Shown in pieces: positions 1 through 9,324 of a DNA stretch of 64,000 nucleotides. Within the stretch, counting starts at the first letter, position 1, and every line of letters starts with the position of its first letter. This stretch comes from Peptoniphilaceae bacterium (GTDB lineage: Bacteria; Bacillota; Clostridia; Tissierellales; Peptoniphilaceae). The notes beneath the pieces are model-generated. The model saw only the letters and a list, made by a program, of their open reading frames with translations. It was not told the DNA's origin and searched no databases. Where the stretch lies: positions 77,038 to 141,037 of the forward strand of contig JASLJE010000004.1 in NCBI GenBank assembly GCA_030152565.1, in the 5' to 3' direction. A program made the translations under genes and the position numbers.

Positions 1-1477
1 TATTGTCCATAAACATCTACTGGCAGGATTTAAAGAACAAAAGGCCATGGTGGCTGAGGCCATAGTTATGGACCCTAATACAGGAAAAATCCTAGCCATG
101 GATAGTTTTCCTTCCTTTGACCCTAATGATCCAAGAAAGCCTAAGTTTGTCTTGGATGACAAGGTTTATGAAAAGTATACAGATGAGGGAAAAACCAACT
201 ATATTGTGTCCAATTGGAACAATCCTTTAGTGTCACACTTTTATGAGCCAGGATCAGTCTTTAAGTCCATAGTATCTTCCATGGCCTTGGAGACCAAGAA
301 GGAGACCTTGAACAAGACCTATAATTGTGATGGTAAGTATGAAATAGCACCAGGAGTTTTTATCAGGTGTTGGAGAAGTCATGACCCTCATGGAGAACAG
401 ACCATGAAGGAGGCCTTTGCAAATTCTTGTAACCCAGCCTATGTTGATATTATCAAGGATGTGGGCAAGGAGAATTTTTATGATTATGGTAAAAGCTATA
501 AGTTTGGAGAGTTGACTGGAGTGGATTTACCCAATGAGGTAAAGGGAATATTTCCTAAGAGTTCCGCCATTCAGGATGTGGACTTTGCACCTATGGGCTA
601 TGGCCATTCAGTAAGTACTACTCCCATCCAGCTACTGTCAGCCTTAAATGCGACTGTAAATGGGGGGATCTACTATAAGCCTATGCTTGTAGACAAGGTC
701 ATAGACGACGAAAATAATATAGTCTTTCAAAGGGACAAGGAGGAGTTAACCAGAATAATAACTGAAGAGACCTCCAAGACCATGAGGGACTTTTACGGCA
801 ACTCCTTTAATGGAGTATCCATGTTTGTAGACCAGGATGAAAGCTTGAAGATGGGAATAAAGACGGGAACTACCATTAAGGTTAAGGAAGAGAACCCTTA
901 TAAGTCTAAGGAGAACAAGCTTACTCCTACAGTGGCTTCAATCTTTATGACCTATCCTATAGAAAAACCTAGATATACTGTACTTGTTGTCTTCAATGAA
1001 CCGCTAGTGGAAAATGAAGGAATAAATACAGCAGGACCTGTTGCCTACAATATTATGAAGGATATAGCCTATTATGAAAATGAAAACAAGCTAGATGATA
1101 CTACTATTAAAAACCTGATAAAGGTTCCAAAATTAACTTCCTTAACCATAGAAGAAATTGAAAAAGTTCTAGAAGGCAAGGAATTGGAAGTAGAGATTCA
1201 AGGCGAATTAGGCAAGTATCATATTATTGACAAGCAGTTTCCAGAAAACAATGGCTATATAGAAAAAAATAGCCTTATAAAAATAAGCCAGGAAAATAAA
1301 TTTAAGGTTAAGGCTCCCAACTTGATAGATATGAAGTTAAAGGATGCCAAGAACCTACTTGAAGAAAATTACATTTTATACCAGGTTAAGGGTGAGGGCA
1401 AGAAGGTAGTAGACCAGCTACCAAAGGCTAATGGCATACTGGACAGTAAGGAAAAGATCACCTTGATAACCGACTAG
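1..1477 (+). CDS. Penicillin-binding protein (FtsI/SpoVD class, PASTA domains), 5'-truncated by window edge
   Basis: A class B transpeptidase that crosslinks peptidoglycan, probably for septal wall synthesis. The reading frame is open from the window edge, so the N-terminal membrane anchor and dimerisation domain lie outside; numbering here is from the in-frame ATG at 47. The transpeptidase motifs are all present: SVFK with the catalytic Ser near residue 70, SCN near 127 and KTGT near 272. Two C-terminal PASTA-like repeats follow, roughly residues 359-417 and 418-476. It sits directly upstream of mraY, whose Shine-Dalgarno sequence overlaps this gene's stop codon, so the two are probably co-transcribed. 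FtsI, PBP2x and SpoVD cannot be separated confidently from this fragment; the neighbouring ftsW and ftsZ favour a division role. Confidence 0.9.
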   Translation, partial: IVHKHLLAGFKEQKAMVAEAIVMDPNTGKILAMDSFPSFDPNDPRKPKFVLDDKVYEKYTDEGKTNYIVSNWNNPLVSHFYEPGSVFKSIVSSMALETKKETLNKTYNCDGKYEIAPGVFIRCWRSHDPHGEQTMKEAFANSCNPAYVDIIKDVGKENFYDYGKSYKFGELTGVDLPNEVKGIFPKSSAIQDVDFAPMGYGHSVSTTPIQLLSALNATVNGGIYYKPMLVDKVIDDENNIVFQRDKEELTRIITEETSKTMRDFYGNSFNGVSMFVDQDESLKMGIKTGTTIKVKEENPYKSKENKLTPTVASIFMTYPIEKPRYTVLVVFNEPLVENEGINTAGPVAYNIMKDIAYYENENKLDDTTIKNLIKVPKLTSLTIEEIEKVLEGKELEVEIQGELGKYHIIDKQFPENNGYIEKNSLIKISQENKFKVKAPNLIDMKLKDAKNLLEENYILYQVKGEGKKVVDQLPKANGILDSKEKITLITD

Positions 1478-1486
1478 GAGGAAGTT

Positions 1487-2437
1487 ATGAATATAGTATT
1501 TAAGCTAATAATAGCAATATTAGTATCAACAGTATTTACGGGAAGATTAATTCCCATTTTAAAGAAGAAAAAAATTGGCCAACCAATTAGGGAAGAGGGA
1601 AATAAGGAACACTATGCCAAGGAGGGGACTCCTACCATGGGAGGTCTAGCCTTTAGCTTAGCAGCCCTAATCCTAATAGCTATTTTTGAAGGCTTTAGCT
1701 TCAATTCCATGATTGTCATGGCAGCTACCCTAGGTTTTGGACTTATAGGTTTTACTGATGACTATGAAAAGGTGGCTGCAGGCCACAATCTAGGTTTAAC
1801 TCCTAAACAAAAGTTAGCCCTTCAGTTTATCCTATCCCTAGTTCTTATCTTGGTGGTACAAAAGGTTGGCAAGATAGATATAAGCTACCAGGCCCTTCCT
1901 TTTATTAAAAAGCCACTATACTTAGGTTTTCTAGCCCTTCCTATCCTGATGTTTATCATGGTTGGAACGGTTAATGCAGTTAACCTAACAGACGGCTTGG
2001 ATGGACTATTAACTTCAGTATCCATACCAGTATTTTTTGGCCTTTACCTTATAAATAAGACTGACATGCCAGGACTTGCCAATATGGCAGTAATCTTTGC
2101 AGGTGTTTTACTAGGCTATTTAATTTACAATTCTAACCCAGCCAGTATTTTTATGGGAGATACAGGTTCTATGGCCATAGGTGGAGCAGTGTCCAGCATG
2201 CTTTTACTAATGAATAAGTCAGTTTTCCTAATAATCATAGGGGGGATTTACTTTGTAGAGGCCCTATCTGTTATCATCCAGGTAATAAGCTTTCAAAAGA
2301 CTGGTAAGAGAGTATTTTTAATGTCTCCTATCCACCACCACTATGAGTTGAAAGGCTATAAGGAAAGTAAGATTGTCGCATCATTTATGGTAGTTAGTAT
2401 TGTTTTAACTGCCCTAACAGTATATTTATTAGGCTAG
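1487..2437 (+). CDS. mraY: Phospho-N-acetylmuramoyl-pentapeptide transferase (MraY)
   Basis: Integral membrane enzyme that transfers phospho-MurNAc-pentapeptide from UDP to undecaprenyl phosphate, making lipid I. At 316 residues it has the usual family length and many hydrophobic segments. The Mg-binding and catalytic signatures are visible: the DDYEK pair near residue 88, NLTDGLDGL near 166 and MGDTGS near 224. The cytoplasmic HHHYELKG loop lies near residue 284. A strong AGGAGG precedes the ATG and overlaps the stop of the preceding penicillin-binding protein gene. It is followed six bases later by murD, so the lipid-linked and cytoplasmic steps are encoded together. Confidence 0.97.
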   Translation: MNIVFKLIIAILVSTVFTGRLIPILKKKKIGQPIREEGNKEHYAKEGTPTMGGLAFSLAALILIAIFEGFSFNSMIVMAATLGFGLIGFTDDYEKVAAGHNLGLTPKQKLALQFILSLVLILVVQKVGKIDISYQALPFIKKPLYLGFLALPILMFIMVGTVNAVNLTDGLDGLLTSVSIPVFFGLYLINKTDMPGLANMAVIFAGVLLGYLIYNSNPASIFMGDTGSMAIGGAVSSMLLLMNKSVFLIIIGGIYFVEALSVIIQVISFQKTGKRVFLMSPIHHHYELKGYKESKIVASFMVVSIVLTALTVYLLG

Positions 2438-2443
2438 GTAGTT

Positions 2444-3790
2444 ATGGAAATAAAAGATAAAAAAATATTAATTTATGGCCTGGGAATTACAGGTATATCC
2501 AGTATTAAGGCCCTATCAAAGATGGGGACCCAAGTCTATGTTTATGACAGCAAGGATAAGAAGGACCTGGAAAAGGTATTTAAAGACTTGGAGGGCTTTG
2601 ACTATAGCTATGTGGAAGAAGTTGAGGCCATAGACTGGAAGAACCTGGACTATATGTTAAAGAGCCCAGGTATTAGAAGGGATAATTCTCTAGTAAAACT
2701 AGCTAGAGATCAAGGGCTAGAGGTAGTATCTGATTTAGAGTTAGCCTATAGGATCTGGGGAGGCTCTAGGATGATTGCCATAACTGGAACCAACGGTAAG
2801 ACTACAACGACTTCTCTAGTTGCCCATATTTTAAGCCAGGCAGGTATTAAGAACCACTTGGTGGGAAATATTGGAATTGGACTTTTATGGAAGATGTATG
2901 AAAATCCTGACGATTATTTTGTCCTTGAAAGCTCAAGCTTTCAATTGGCCTCAGTAGAAGAGTTTAACCCCTTCCTAGGAGCCATTATAAATATAAGTGA
3001 GGACCACCTGGACTGGCATGGTAGCTATGAGGATTATATTAGCTCAAAACTAAACTTGGCCAGGAGGATGACAGAAAATCAAAGTCTTATTCTCAACTAT
3101 GAGGATCCTTTATATGATAGGATGGTCAGTGAGACCAGGGCAGATATTATAAGAGTATCTACCAAGAGAAAATTAGAAGATGGTTATTATCTAGATGGAA
3201 AATCTTTATCCTATAGGGGAATAGAGATTATAAACAGGGATGAAATATCCTTGGTTGGAATCCACAATGTGGAAAATATTTTATTTGCCATAGCACTTAC
3301 CAGCAGTATGAATGTGGACCTTAGAGTGATAAGAGAAGCTATAATGACCTTTAAAGGAGTGGCCCACAGGATAGAATATGTGGACAAGATAAAAGGAGTT
3401 AGCTACTATAATGACTCTAAGGGGACCAATGTGGACTCTACAGTAAATGCCCTAAGAGGATTTGAAAACCAAGTTATTTTAATAGCTGGTGGCTATGATA
3501 AGAATGTGGCTTTTGATCAAATTTTTGAGGGAAGAAAGAATATTAAGAGTCTACTTTTAATAGGTCAAACCAAGTATAAGTTGTATGAGACAGCTAAAAA
3601 CCATGGAGTGAAAAACATAGAACTTTTAAACAGCCTATCAGAGGCGGTTACCAGAGCCTATAGCCTGGCCCAAGATGGGGATGTAGTCCTACTATCACCT
3701 GCCTGTGCCAGTTGGGGCATGTATGATAACTTCGAACAAAGGGGAAATGATTTTAAAAAGGCTGTCCAAAGGTTAGCGGAGAGAAAATGA
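2444..3790 (+). CDS. murD: UDP-N-acetylmuramoylalanine--D-glutamate ligase (MurD)
   Basis: Cytoplasmic Mur ligase that adds D-glutamate to UDP-MurNAc-L-Ala using ATP. The N-terminal Rossmann-like domain opens with YGLGITG (residues 11-17), the central domain carries the GTNGKT ATP loop at 115-120, and the C-terminal domain contains the conserved DSKGTN stretch near 324. Its 448 residues match the family. The last four bases (ATGA) overlap the ftsW start, which indicates translational coupling. No murE, murF, murC or murG is seen between here and ftsZ, so this division/cell-wall cluster is incomplete compared with the classical arrangement. Confidence 0.96.
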   Translation: MEIKDKKILIYGLGITGISSIKALSKMGTQVYVYDSKDKKDLEKVFKDLEGFDYSYVEEVEAIDWKNLDYMLKSPGIRRDNSLVKLARDQGLEVVSDLELAYRIWGGSRMIAITGTNGKTTTTSLVAHILSQAGIKNHLVGNIGIGLLWKMYENPDDYFVLESSSFQLASVEEFNPFLGAIINISEDHLDWHGSYEDYISSKLNLARRMTENQSLILNYEDPLYDRMVSETRADIIRVSTKRKLEDGYYLDGKSLSYRGIEIINRDEISLVGIHNVENILFAIALTSSMNVDLRVIREAIMTFKGVAHRIEYVDKIKGVSYYNDSKGTNVDSTVNALRGFENQVILIAGGYDKNVAFDQIFEGRKNIKSLLLIGQTKYKLYETAKNHGVKNIELLNSLSEAVTRAYSLAQDGDVVLLSPACASWGMYDNFEQRGNDFKKAVQRLAERK

Positions 3791-4914
3791 GTAAAAAGCT
3801 TGAAAATAAATCAGGAAAATTAAATACTACTATTTTAATCTTATCAATTTTACTGGGCGTAATAGGACTTTTTGTAATCCTAAGTTCTAGTGCCTACCTA
3901 ACCATAAAACATGGAGGTGGGAAATTTTACTATGTTAAAAGGCAGGGGGGCTTTTTAATCATGGGGATAATTTTAATGTTATTAGTCTCTAGAATTGATT
4001 ATAGGAATTTCAGAAAATACTCAGTTTTGATTTATGGGATATCCTTGATTTTATTATTAATGAGCTTGGGTGGTCCCTTTGCCAAGTCCTATAACTTCAC
4101 TAGAAGAGGAGTCAAGTTAGGCCCTATTTCTTTTATGCCATCAGACATATATAAGTTGGCCAGCATAATATTTTTTGCGAATTTTCTAGTTAAAAATAGG
4201 AAGAACAGGGACAAGTTTTTTAAGGGTATGGTTTTAAGTGGGATTATCATTGTTGTTCCATCTTTTATCATGGTGCTTCAACCGGATTTCTCCACCTTTG
4301 CAACTATAGTAATGGTTCTTTTAATCATGTATATAGTTTACGGCCTGCCTAAAAAGTTTGCCCCTGTCCTTGTACTAGTAATAGGCCTTGGCATATTTGC
4401 ACTTTATAAGGTGGCAGATTACTATGATGTTTATCAATTAAAGAGGATATTTGCCTTTAGAGATCCAGAAAAGTATTATTTAACTGACTCCTGGCAAATC
4501 TTAAACTCTCTTTTCTCAGTGAGTAGGGGAGGGGTTACAGGTGTAGGCTTTGGCCAGTCCATCTTTAAGTATGGCTACCTGGCTGAAGAGGTAAATAACG
4601 ACATGATCTTTGCTGTTATAGCAGAGGAGACAGGCTTTATAGGATCAGTTATCTTTATAGGGATTATTGTAGCCTTTGTCATATCTATACTTAAGGTTGC
4701 CATCAAGGTCAAGGATCCCTTTGCCAAGTTGGTTGTCTTTGGAATAGGTATACTTATCTTTATCCAGTCCTTTATAAATATAGGGGTATCCTTGAATTTA
4801 GTTCCAAATACAGGTATAACTTTGCCCTTTATTTCCTATGGGGGAACTTCCCTGGGAATGATGTATGTAATGACTGGCGTAGTCTTGAGTATTTCAAGAT
4901 TTGAGGACAAATAA
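3787..4914 (+). CDS. ftsW: FtsW/RodA/SpoVE (SEDS) lipid II polymerase
   Basis: SEDS-family polytopic membrane glycosyltransferase that polymerises lipid II with a partner class B penicillin-binding protein. The 375-residue product is hydrophobic throughout with roughly ten membrane segments. SEDS hallmarks include PSDIYKL near residue 118, the extracellular loop with DSWQILNSLFSVSRGG near 235, and the C-terminal NTGITLPFISYGGTS region near 341. It overlaps murD by four bases and ends the cluster that began with the transpeptidase, its likely partner. FtsW is preferred to RodA because ftsZ follows; SpoVE is the sporulation paralogue and cannot be excluded by sequence alone. Confidence 0.93.
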   Translation: MSKKLENKSGKLNTTILILSILLGVIGLFVILSSSAYLTIKHGGGKFYYVKRQGGFLIMGIILMLLVSRIDYRNFRKYSVLIYGISLILLLMSLGGPFAKSYNFTRRGVKLGPISFMPSDIYKLASIIFFANFLVKNRKNRDKFFKGMVLSGIIIVVPSFIMVLQPDFSTFATIVMVLLIMYIVYGLPKKFAPVLVLVIGLGIFALYKVADYYDVYQLKRIFAFRDPEKYYLTDSWQILNSLFSVSRGGVTGVGFGQSIFKYGYLAEEVNNDMIFAVIAEETGFIGSVIFIGIIVAFVISILKVAIKVKDPFAKLVVFGIGILIFIQSFINIGVSLNLVPNTGITLPFISYGGTSLGMMYVMTGVVLSISRFEDK

Positions 4915-4916
4915 CT

Positions 4917-4945
4917 TTGAAATTAGCTATTAATATTGATATAAT
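4917..4945 (+). promoter_or_regulatory. Sigma-A promoter for ftsZ
   Basis: TTGAAA at 4917-4922, a 17-bp spacer, then TATAAT at 4940-4945 preceded by TGA (extended -10). The -35 starts three bases after the ftsW stop codon. The leader to the ftsZ ATG would be about 65 nt, so ftsZ and nrdR can be made independently of the upstream cell-wall genes. Confidence 0.85.
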
Positions 4946-5015
4946 GTAATTTAGAATAATTATATTTCAATGATTGTATATAAATTTAGATTTAAATAGA
5001 AAAGTGGAGGTAGAA

Positions 5016-6065
5016 ATGAGCAACTTCGATATGGAAATGAATGACACAGGCTTAGCGAAAATTAAAGTAATTGGTGTTGGTGGTGGAGGAAACAATGCCA
5101 TTAACAGAATGAAATCTTCCGGATTAAAGGGTGTGGAATTTATTGCTATTAATACTGATAAGCAAATATTAGCAGCAATTGACACAGATCAAACTCTTCA
5201 AATTGGTACTAAACTAACTAGAGGTTTAGGATCAGGCGGTAACCCAGATGTGGGAGAAAAGGCTGCCGAAGAAAGTAAAAATGAAATAGCAGACATCTTA
5301 GCTGGAGCAGACATGGTATTTGTAACAGCTGGTATGGGTGGAGGTACTGGAACTGGTGCAGCACCTATAGTTGCTGAAGTAGCCAAAGAAATGGGTATCT
5401 TAACTGTTTCAGTAGTTACTAAACCTTTTATGTTTGAAGGAAGAAACAGACAAAAACAAGCTGAAAAAGGTATAGAAAAATTAAAAGATAAGGTGGATAC
5501 TTTAATAGTTATCCCAAATGATAGATTATTACAAACAGCAGAAAAGAGAACTACCATGTTAGAAGCCTTCCAAATGGCTGACCAAGTACTTATGGATGGT
5601 ATCAAGGGTATTTCAGACTTAATCGCTGTTCCAAATATGATAAACCTTGACTTTGCTGACGTTCAATCAGTTATGAAGGACCAAGGAATTGCCCATATGG
5701 GTATAGGTATGGCCAATGGTGAAAACAGGGCAGTTGAAGCAGCTAAGGCAGCTATTAAGTCACCTTTACTAGAAACTTCAATTGACGGAGCTAAGGCTGT
5801 TCTTATAAATATTACTGCAGCTGATTTAGGTATTTTTGAAATCAACGAAGCAGCAGAATTAATTAGGGAAATCACAGACCCAGAAGCAAATATTATCTTT
5901 GGTGCTGGACTTGATTCAAGCATGAAGGAAGATCTAAAAATCACCGTTATAGGTACAGGTTTTGACGATAAGAAAATAAGTGCTCAAAACACTAATAAGA
6001 AAATCGAAAAGAAAGATGACGATGGTGGTTCAGGACTTTATATACCAGATTTCTTAAGAGGTTAA
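5016..6065 (+). CDS. ftsZ: Cell division GTPase FtsZ
   Basis: Tubulin-like GTPase that forms the Z ring at mid-cell. The ATG at 5016 is chosen because GTGGAGG stands five bases upstream and the product then begins like other FtsZ proteins; a longer in-frame TTG start at 4974 has no ribosome binding site. The 349-residue protein has the N-terminal VGGGGNNA loop (21-28), the tubulin signature GGGTGTGAAP (108-117) and a C-terminal peptide, LYIPDFLRG, for FtsA/SepF/EzrA contacts. The linker between core and tail is short, about 25 residues. No ftsA is adjacent. nrdR follows after two bases. Confidence 0.98.
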   Translation: MSNFDMEMNDTGLAKIKVIGVGGGGNNAINRMKSSGLKGVEFIAINTDKQILAAIDTDQTLQIGTKLTRGLGSGGNPDVGEKAAEESKNEIADILAGADMVFVTAGMGGGTGTGAAPIVAEVAKEMGILTVSVVTKPFMFEGRNRQKQAEKGIEKLKDKVDTLIVIPNDRLLQTAEKRTTMLEAFQMADQVLMDGIKGISDLIAVPNMINLDFADVQSVMKDQGIAHMGIGMANGENRAVEAAKAAIKSPLLETSIDGAKAVLINITAADLGIFEINEAAELIREITDPEANIIFGAGLDSSMKEDLKITVIGTGFDDKKISAQNTNKKIEKKDDDGGSGLYIPDFLRG

Positions 6066-6067
6066 TT

Positions 6068-6523
6068 ATGAAATGTCCATATTGTGGTTTTCACGATTCT
6101 AAGGTAATTGACTCTAGACCTACAGAAGATAATGAAGCTGTTAGAAGAAGAAGGTCTTGTTTAAAGTGTGAAAAGAGATTTACAACCTACGAAAGATTTG
6201 AAGACCAGGCAATAGTAGTTATAAAAAAAGACAATACTAGAGAGTCCTATTCCAGGGCCAAGCTTTTAAATGGGATGATAAGGTCTTGTGAAAAAAGACC
6301 GGTTCCTATTGAAGTTTTGGAAAGGGCCATAGATGATATAGAGACCAAGATAAATCACTTAAACCAAAAGGAGATAACTTCTGCCTACATTGGTGAAATG
6401 GTAATGGAAAAGCTTAAGGAAATCGATAAAGTTGCATATGTTAGATTTGCTTCCGTATATAGAGAATTTGAAGATGTAGATTATTTTTACGATGAATTGA
6501 AAAACCTAAAGGAAGATAAATAA
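6068..6523 (+). CDS. nrdR: Transcriptional repressor NrdR
   Basis: Zinc-ribbon/ATP-cone repressor of ribonucleotide reductase genes that senses dATP/ATP. The zinc ribbon is complete, with CPYC at residues 3-6 and CLKC at 31-34, followed by the basic RRRR patch at 26-29 and the FTTYERFE linker. The ATP-cone domain spans about residues 46-136. The length (151) is typical. It lies two bases after ftsZ and uses a GAGG within the ftsZ tail as ribosome binding site, so it is co-transcribed with ftsZ and ends at a strong terminator. In spore-forming Bacillota sigma factor genes usually separate ftsZ from nrdR; they are absent here. Confidence 0.97.
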   Translation: MKCPYCGFHDSKVIDSRPTEDNEAVRRRRSCLKCEKRFTTYERFEDQAIVVIKKDNTRESYSRAKLLNGMIRSCEKRPVPIEVLERAIDDIETKINHLNQKEITSAYIGEMVMEKLKEIDKVAYVRFASVYREFEDVDYFYDELKNLKEDK

Positions 6524-6530
6524 ATCTATT

Positions 6531-6558
6531 AAAGCTATTCTTTTTAGAATAGCTTTTT
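6531..6558 (+). terminator. Intrinsic terminator after nrdR
   Basis: Perfect 11-bp stem (6531-6541 with 6546-6556), TTTT loop and a U-run. It ends the ftsZ-nrdR transcript. Confidence 0.92.
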
Positions 6559-6575
6559 CATATAAAGGATAAAAG

Positions 6576-7898
6576 ATGGATTTTTTTGAAATTAACAAGC
6601 AAAAACAATTAAATAAGAATGCTCCTCTGGCAGCTAGGATGAGGCCAGAGAGTCTGGCAGACTACATAGGTCAAGACCACTTGGTAGCTAGGGACAAGCC
6701 CCTTTACAGGATGATTAAGGCAGATAGGATCAGCTCTATGATTTTTTATGGGCCTCCTGGAACGGGAAAGACTACCCTGGCCTATATTATAGCCAAGACC
6801 ACCAGGATGAACTATGAAAAGCTATCAGCAGTTACAGCAGGAGTAAAGGATATTAGGGAAATTATAAAAATAGCAGAGGACAACCTGTCCATGTACAATA
6901 CTAGGACTATTCTTTTCATTGACGAGATTCACAGGTTTAATAAGTCCCAGCAAGATGCCCTTCTACCCTTTGTGGAAAACGGGACCTTGATCCTAATAGG
7001 GGCAACAACAGAAAACCCTTATTTTGAGGTCAACAAGGCCCTTTTATCCAGGTGTCAGGTTCTTCAGCTAAAACACCTGGAAGAGGCGGATATAGAAAAG
7101 GTTTTAAGGCGGGCTCTAGAGGATAAGGATAGGGGCTTTGGCAACTATAAGATAAGTTTAGATGACCAGGCCCTGGCCTATTTAATAAGGTCTTCGTCAG
7201 GAGATGCAAGAACTGCTCTTAATTCCTTGGAGATTGCAGTTTTATCAACAGACCAGGTAGATGGGAAAATATCCATAGGCATGGAAGATATAAAAAACTC
7301 CACCATAAAGAAGGTGGCCATCTATGATAAGTCATCTGACCAACACTATAATACGGTTTCTGCCTTTATTAAATCCATGAGAGGATCAGACCCAGATGCT
7401 GCCCTTTATTACCTGGCCATCATGTTAAATGCTGGTGAGGACATAAAGTTTATAGCCAGGAGGATGATAATTTTTGCTTCAGAGGATGTGGGAAATGCAG
7501 ATCCTAAAGCTTTAGACTTGTCAGTTTCCTGCTTTAATGCTATAAATATAATAGGTATGCCAGAGGCTAGAATTATTCTTTCACAAACCGCTATTTATTT
7601 AGCCCTTGCTCCCAAGAGCAACAGCAGCTATCTAGCTATTGACAGGGCCATGGATTTTGTTAGAACTTCCTATCATAGGGATATTCCTAATCACCTAAAA
7701 GACAGCCACTATAGTGGGGCTAAAAAGATGGGTTTGGGAAATGATTATAAGTATCCTCATGATTATGAAAATGGGTATGTAGATCAAAACTACCTACCAG
7801 AAGACATGAGAAGAGAATTCTACAAGCCGGTTAAAAGAGGTTATGAAAAGAAATTGGTGGATAGGCTAGACATAATAAAAAATATGAATAAGGAGTAA
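6576..7898 (+). CDS. rarA: Replication-associated recombination protein A (RarA/MgsA AAA+ ATPase)
   Basis: AAA+ clamp-loader-like ATPase acting at stalled replication forks. Walker A GPPGTGKT is at residues 59-66 and Walker B LFIDEIH at 113-119; the sensor-1 region GATTENPYFE lies near 146. The C-terminal half contains the tetramerisation domain with the conserved IPNHLKD region and the KYPHDYENGYV motif characteristic of this family. Length (440) is normal. The gene follows the nrdR terminator with only a short gap and an AAGGAT ribosome binding site. asnS starts three bases after its stop, so they probably share a transcript. Confidence 0.96.
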   Translation: MDFFEINKQKQLNKNAPLAARMRPESLADYIGQDHLVARDKPLYRMIKADRISSMIFYGPPGTGKTTLAYIIAKTTRMNYEKLSAVTAGVKDIREIIKIAEDNLSMYNTRTILFIDEIHRFNKSQQDALLPFVENGTLILIGATTENPYFEVNKALLSRCQVLQLKHLEEADIEKVLRRALEDKDRGFGNYKISLDDQALAYLIRSSSGDARTALNSLEIAVLSTDQVDGKISIGMEDIKNSTIKKVAIYDKSSDQHYNTVSAFIKSMRGSDPDAALYYLAIMLNAGEDIKFIARRMIIFASEDVGNADPKALDLSVSCFNAINIIGMPEARIILSQTAIYLALAPKSNSSYLAIDRAMDFVRTSYHRDIPNHLKDSHYSGAKKMGLGNDYKYPHDYENGYVDQNYLPEDMRREFYKPVKRGYEKKLVDRLDIIKNMNKE

Positions 7899-7901
7899 AT
7901 T

Positions 7902-9284
7902 ATGTTAATAAAATATTTGTACAGAGATTATAAAGACTATATAGACCAGGAGATAGAATTAAATGGTTGGATCAGGAAAAGCCGTTTTTCTAAAAATATA
8001 GGATTTTTAGAGATTAATGACGGATCATTTTTCTCAACAGCCCAAATAGTTGTAGATTCCTCTATAGAAAACTTTAATGAGCTTGCCCACTTGGGACTAT
8101 CAGCTTCCATTAAGGTTAAGGGTAAATTAGTTGAACCTGAAAATGCCAAACAAAAATTTGAAATACACGCAAGTGAAATAGAAGTTATAAGTGACTCACC
8201 TAAGGACTATCCTCTACAAAACAAGAGACATTCCTTTGAGTTTTTAAGAACCCTACCATCCCTAAGGGCTAGGACCAATACTTACAATGCAGTATTTAGG
8301 GTTAGATCAGAACTTAGCTATGCTATTCACAAGTTCTTTAACGAAGAGGGCTTTGTTTATGTCCACACTCCAATAATCACTGCCAGTGATGCTGAAGGAG
8401 CGGGAGAAATGTTTAGGGTAACTACCATGAACATTGACAAACCAGAAAGAACTGACCAAGGCAAGGTTGACTTTAGCAAGGACTTCTTTGGTTCAGATTC
8501 CCACTTGACAGTAAGTGGTCAATTAGAGGTTGAAGGCTATGCCATGTCCTTTGGAAATGTTTATACCTTTGGACCTACTTTTAGGGCGGAAAACTCTAAT
8601 ACACCAAGACACGCAGCAGAGTTCTGGATGGTAGAACCTGAAATTTCTTTTGCTGACTTGGGAGATGTTATGAATTTAGCAGAAGACATGGTTAAGTATA
8701 TAGTTAAACATGTTATGGAAAAATTACCAGAAGAAATGGAGTTTTTCAATAAATTTGTAGACAAGACTCTTTTAGATAGATTAAATAATTTAGTAGAAGC
8801 AGACTTTGCTAGAATTACCTATACAGAAGCTATTAAGTTATTAGAAGAATCAGGAAGAGAATTTAAATATCCAGTAGCCTGGGGAGAAGATTTACAAACT
8901 GAACACGAAAGATACCTTTCAGAAGAAGTATTTGAAGGACCAGTTTTTGTAACTGACTATCCAAAAGACTTTAAGGCCTTTTACATGAGACTTAATGACG
9001 ACAAAAAGACTGTTGCGGCAGCAGACTTATTGGTTCCAGGAGTAGGAGAGTTAATCGGTGGATCCCAAAGGGAAGAAAGAGTTGAGATCCTTGAAGAAAT
9101 GATGGTGGAAAAGGGAATAAATGTGGATGACTACCAATGGTATCTAGACCTTAGAAGATACGGAGGAGTACCTCATGGTGGTTATGGTCTAGGATTTGAA
9201 AGAATGGTTATGTACATGACTGGTATGAAAAACATTAGAGACGTGATTCCTTATCCAAGAACAGTTAACTCTATGCACAAATAG
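7902..9284 (+). CDS. asnS: Asparaginyl-tRNA synthetase
   Basis: Class IIb synthetase charging tRNA-Asn. An N-terminal OB-fold anticodon-binding domain (about residues 1-105) precedes the class II catalytic core. Motif 2 is seen as FRAENSNTPRHAAEFW near residue 229, and motif 3 as GGYGLGFERMVMY near 427. The 460-residue length and these motifs fit AsnRS rather than AspRS or LysRS. No T-box leader precedes it, in contrast to leuS immediately downstream. It is expressed with rarA from upstream or from an unrecognised promoter; its stop codon abuts the leuS leader promoter, and I see no terminator between them. Confidence 0.95.
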   Translation: MLIKYLYRDYKDYIDQEIELNGWIRKSRFSKNIGFLEINDGSFFSTAQIVVDSSIENFNELAHLGLSASIKVKGKLVEPENAKQKFEIHASEIEVISDSPKDYPLQNKRHSFEFLRTLPSLRARTNTYNAVFRVRSELSYAIHKFFNEEGFVYVHTPIITASDAEGAGEMFRVTTMNIDKPERTDQGKVDFSKDFFGSDSHLTVSGQLEVEGYAMSFGNVYTFGPTFRAENSNTPRHAAEFWMVEPEISFADLGDVMNLAEDMVKYIVKHVMEKLPEEMEFFNKFVDKTLLDRLNNLVEADFARITYTEAIKLLEESGREFKYPVAWGEDLQTEHERYLSEEVFEGPVFVTDYPKDFKAFYMRLNDDKKTVAAADLLVPGVGELIGGSQREERVEILEEMMVEKGINVDDYQWYLDLRRYGGVPHGGYGLGFERMVMYMTGMKNIRDVIPYPRTVNSMHK

Positions 9285-9313
9285 TTGCAATAAGAAAAGT
9301 TTTCTGATAGAAT
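9285..9313 (+). promoter_or_regulatory. Promoter of the leuS T-box leader
   Basis: TTGCAA at 9285-9290, 17-bp spacer, TAGAAT at 9308-9313 with an upstream TGA extension. It begins at the base after the asnS stop codon and would start transcription about 9320, just ahead of T-box stem I. Confidence 0.8.
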
Positions 9314-9324
9314 ACTTTTGAAAA

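Noticed and set aside
4974..5015. Longer ftsZ start at TTG 4974
   Set aside because: No ribosome binding site and a non-conserved extension; ATG 5016 has GGAGG at the right distance.
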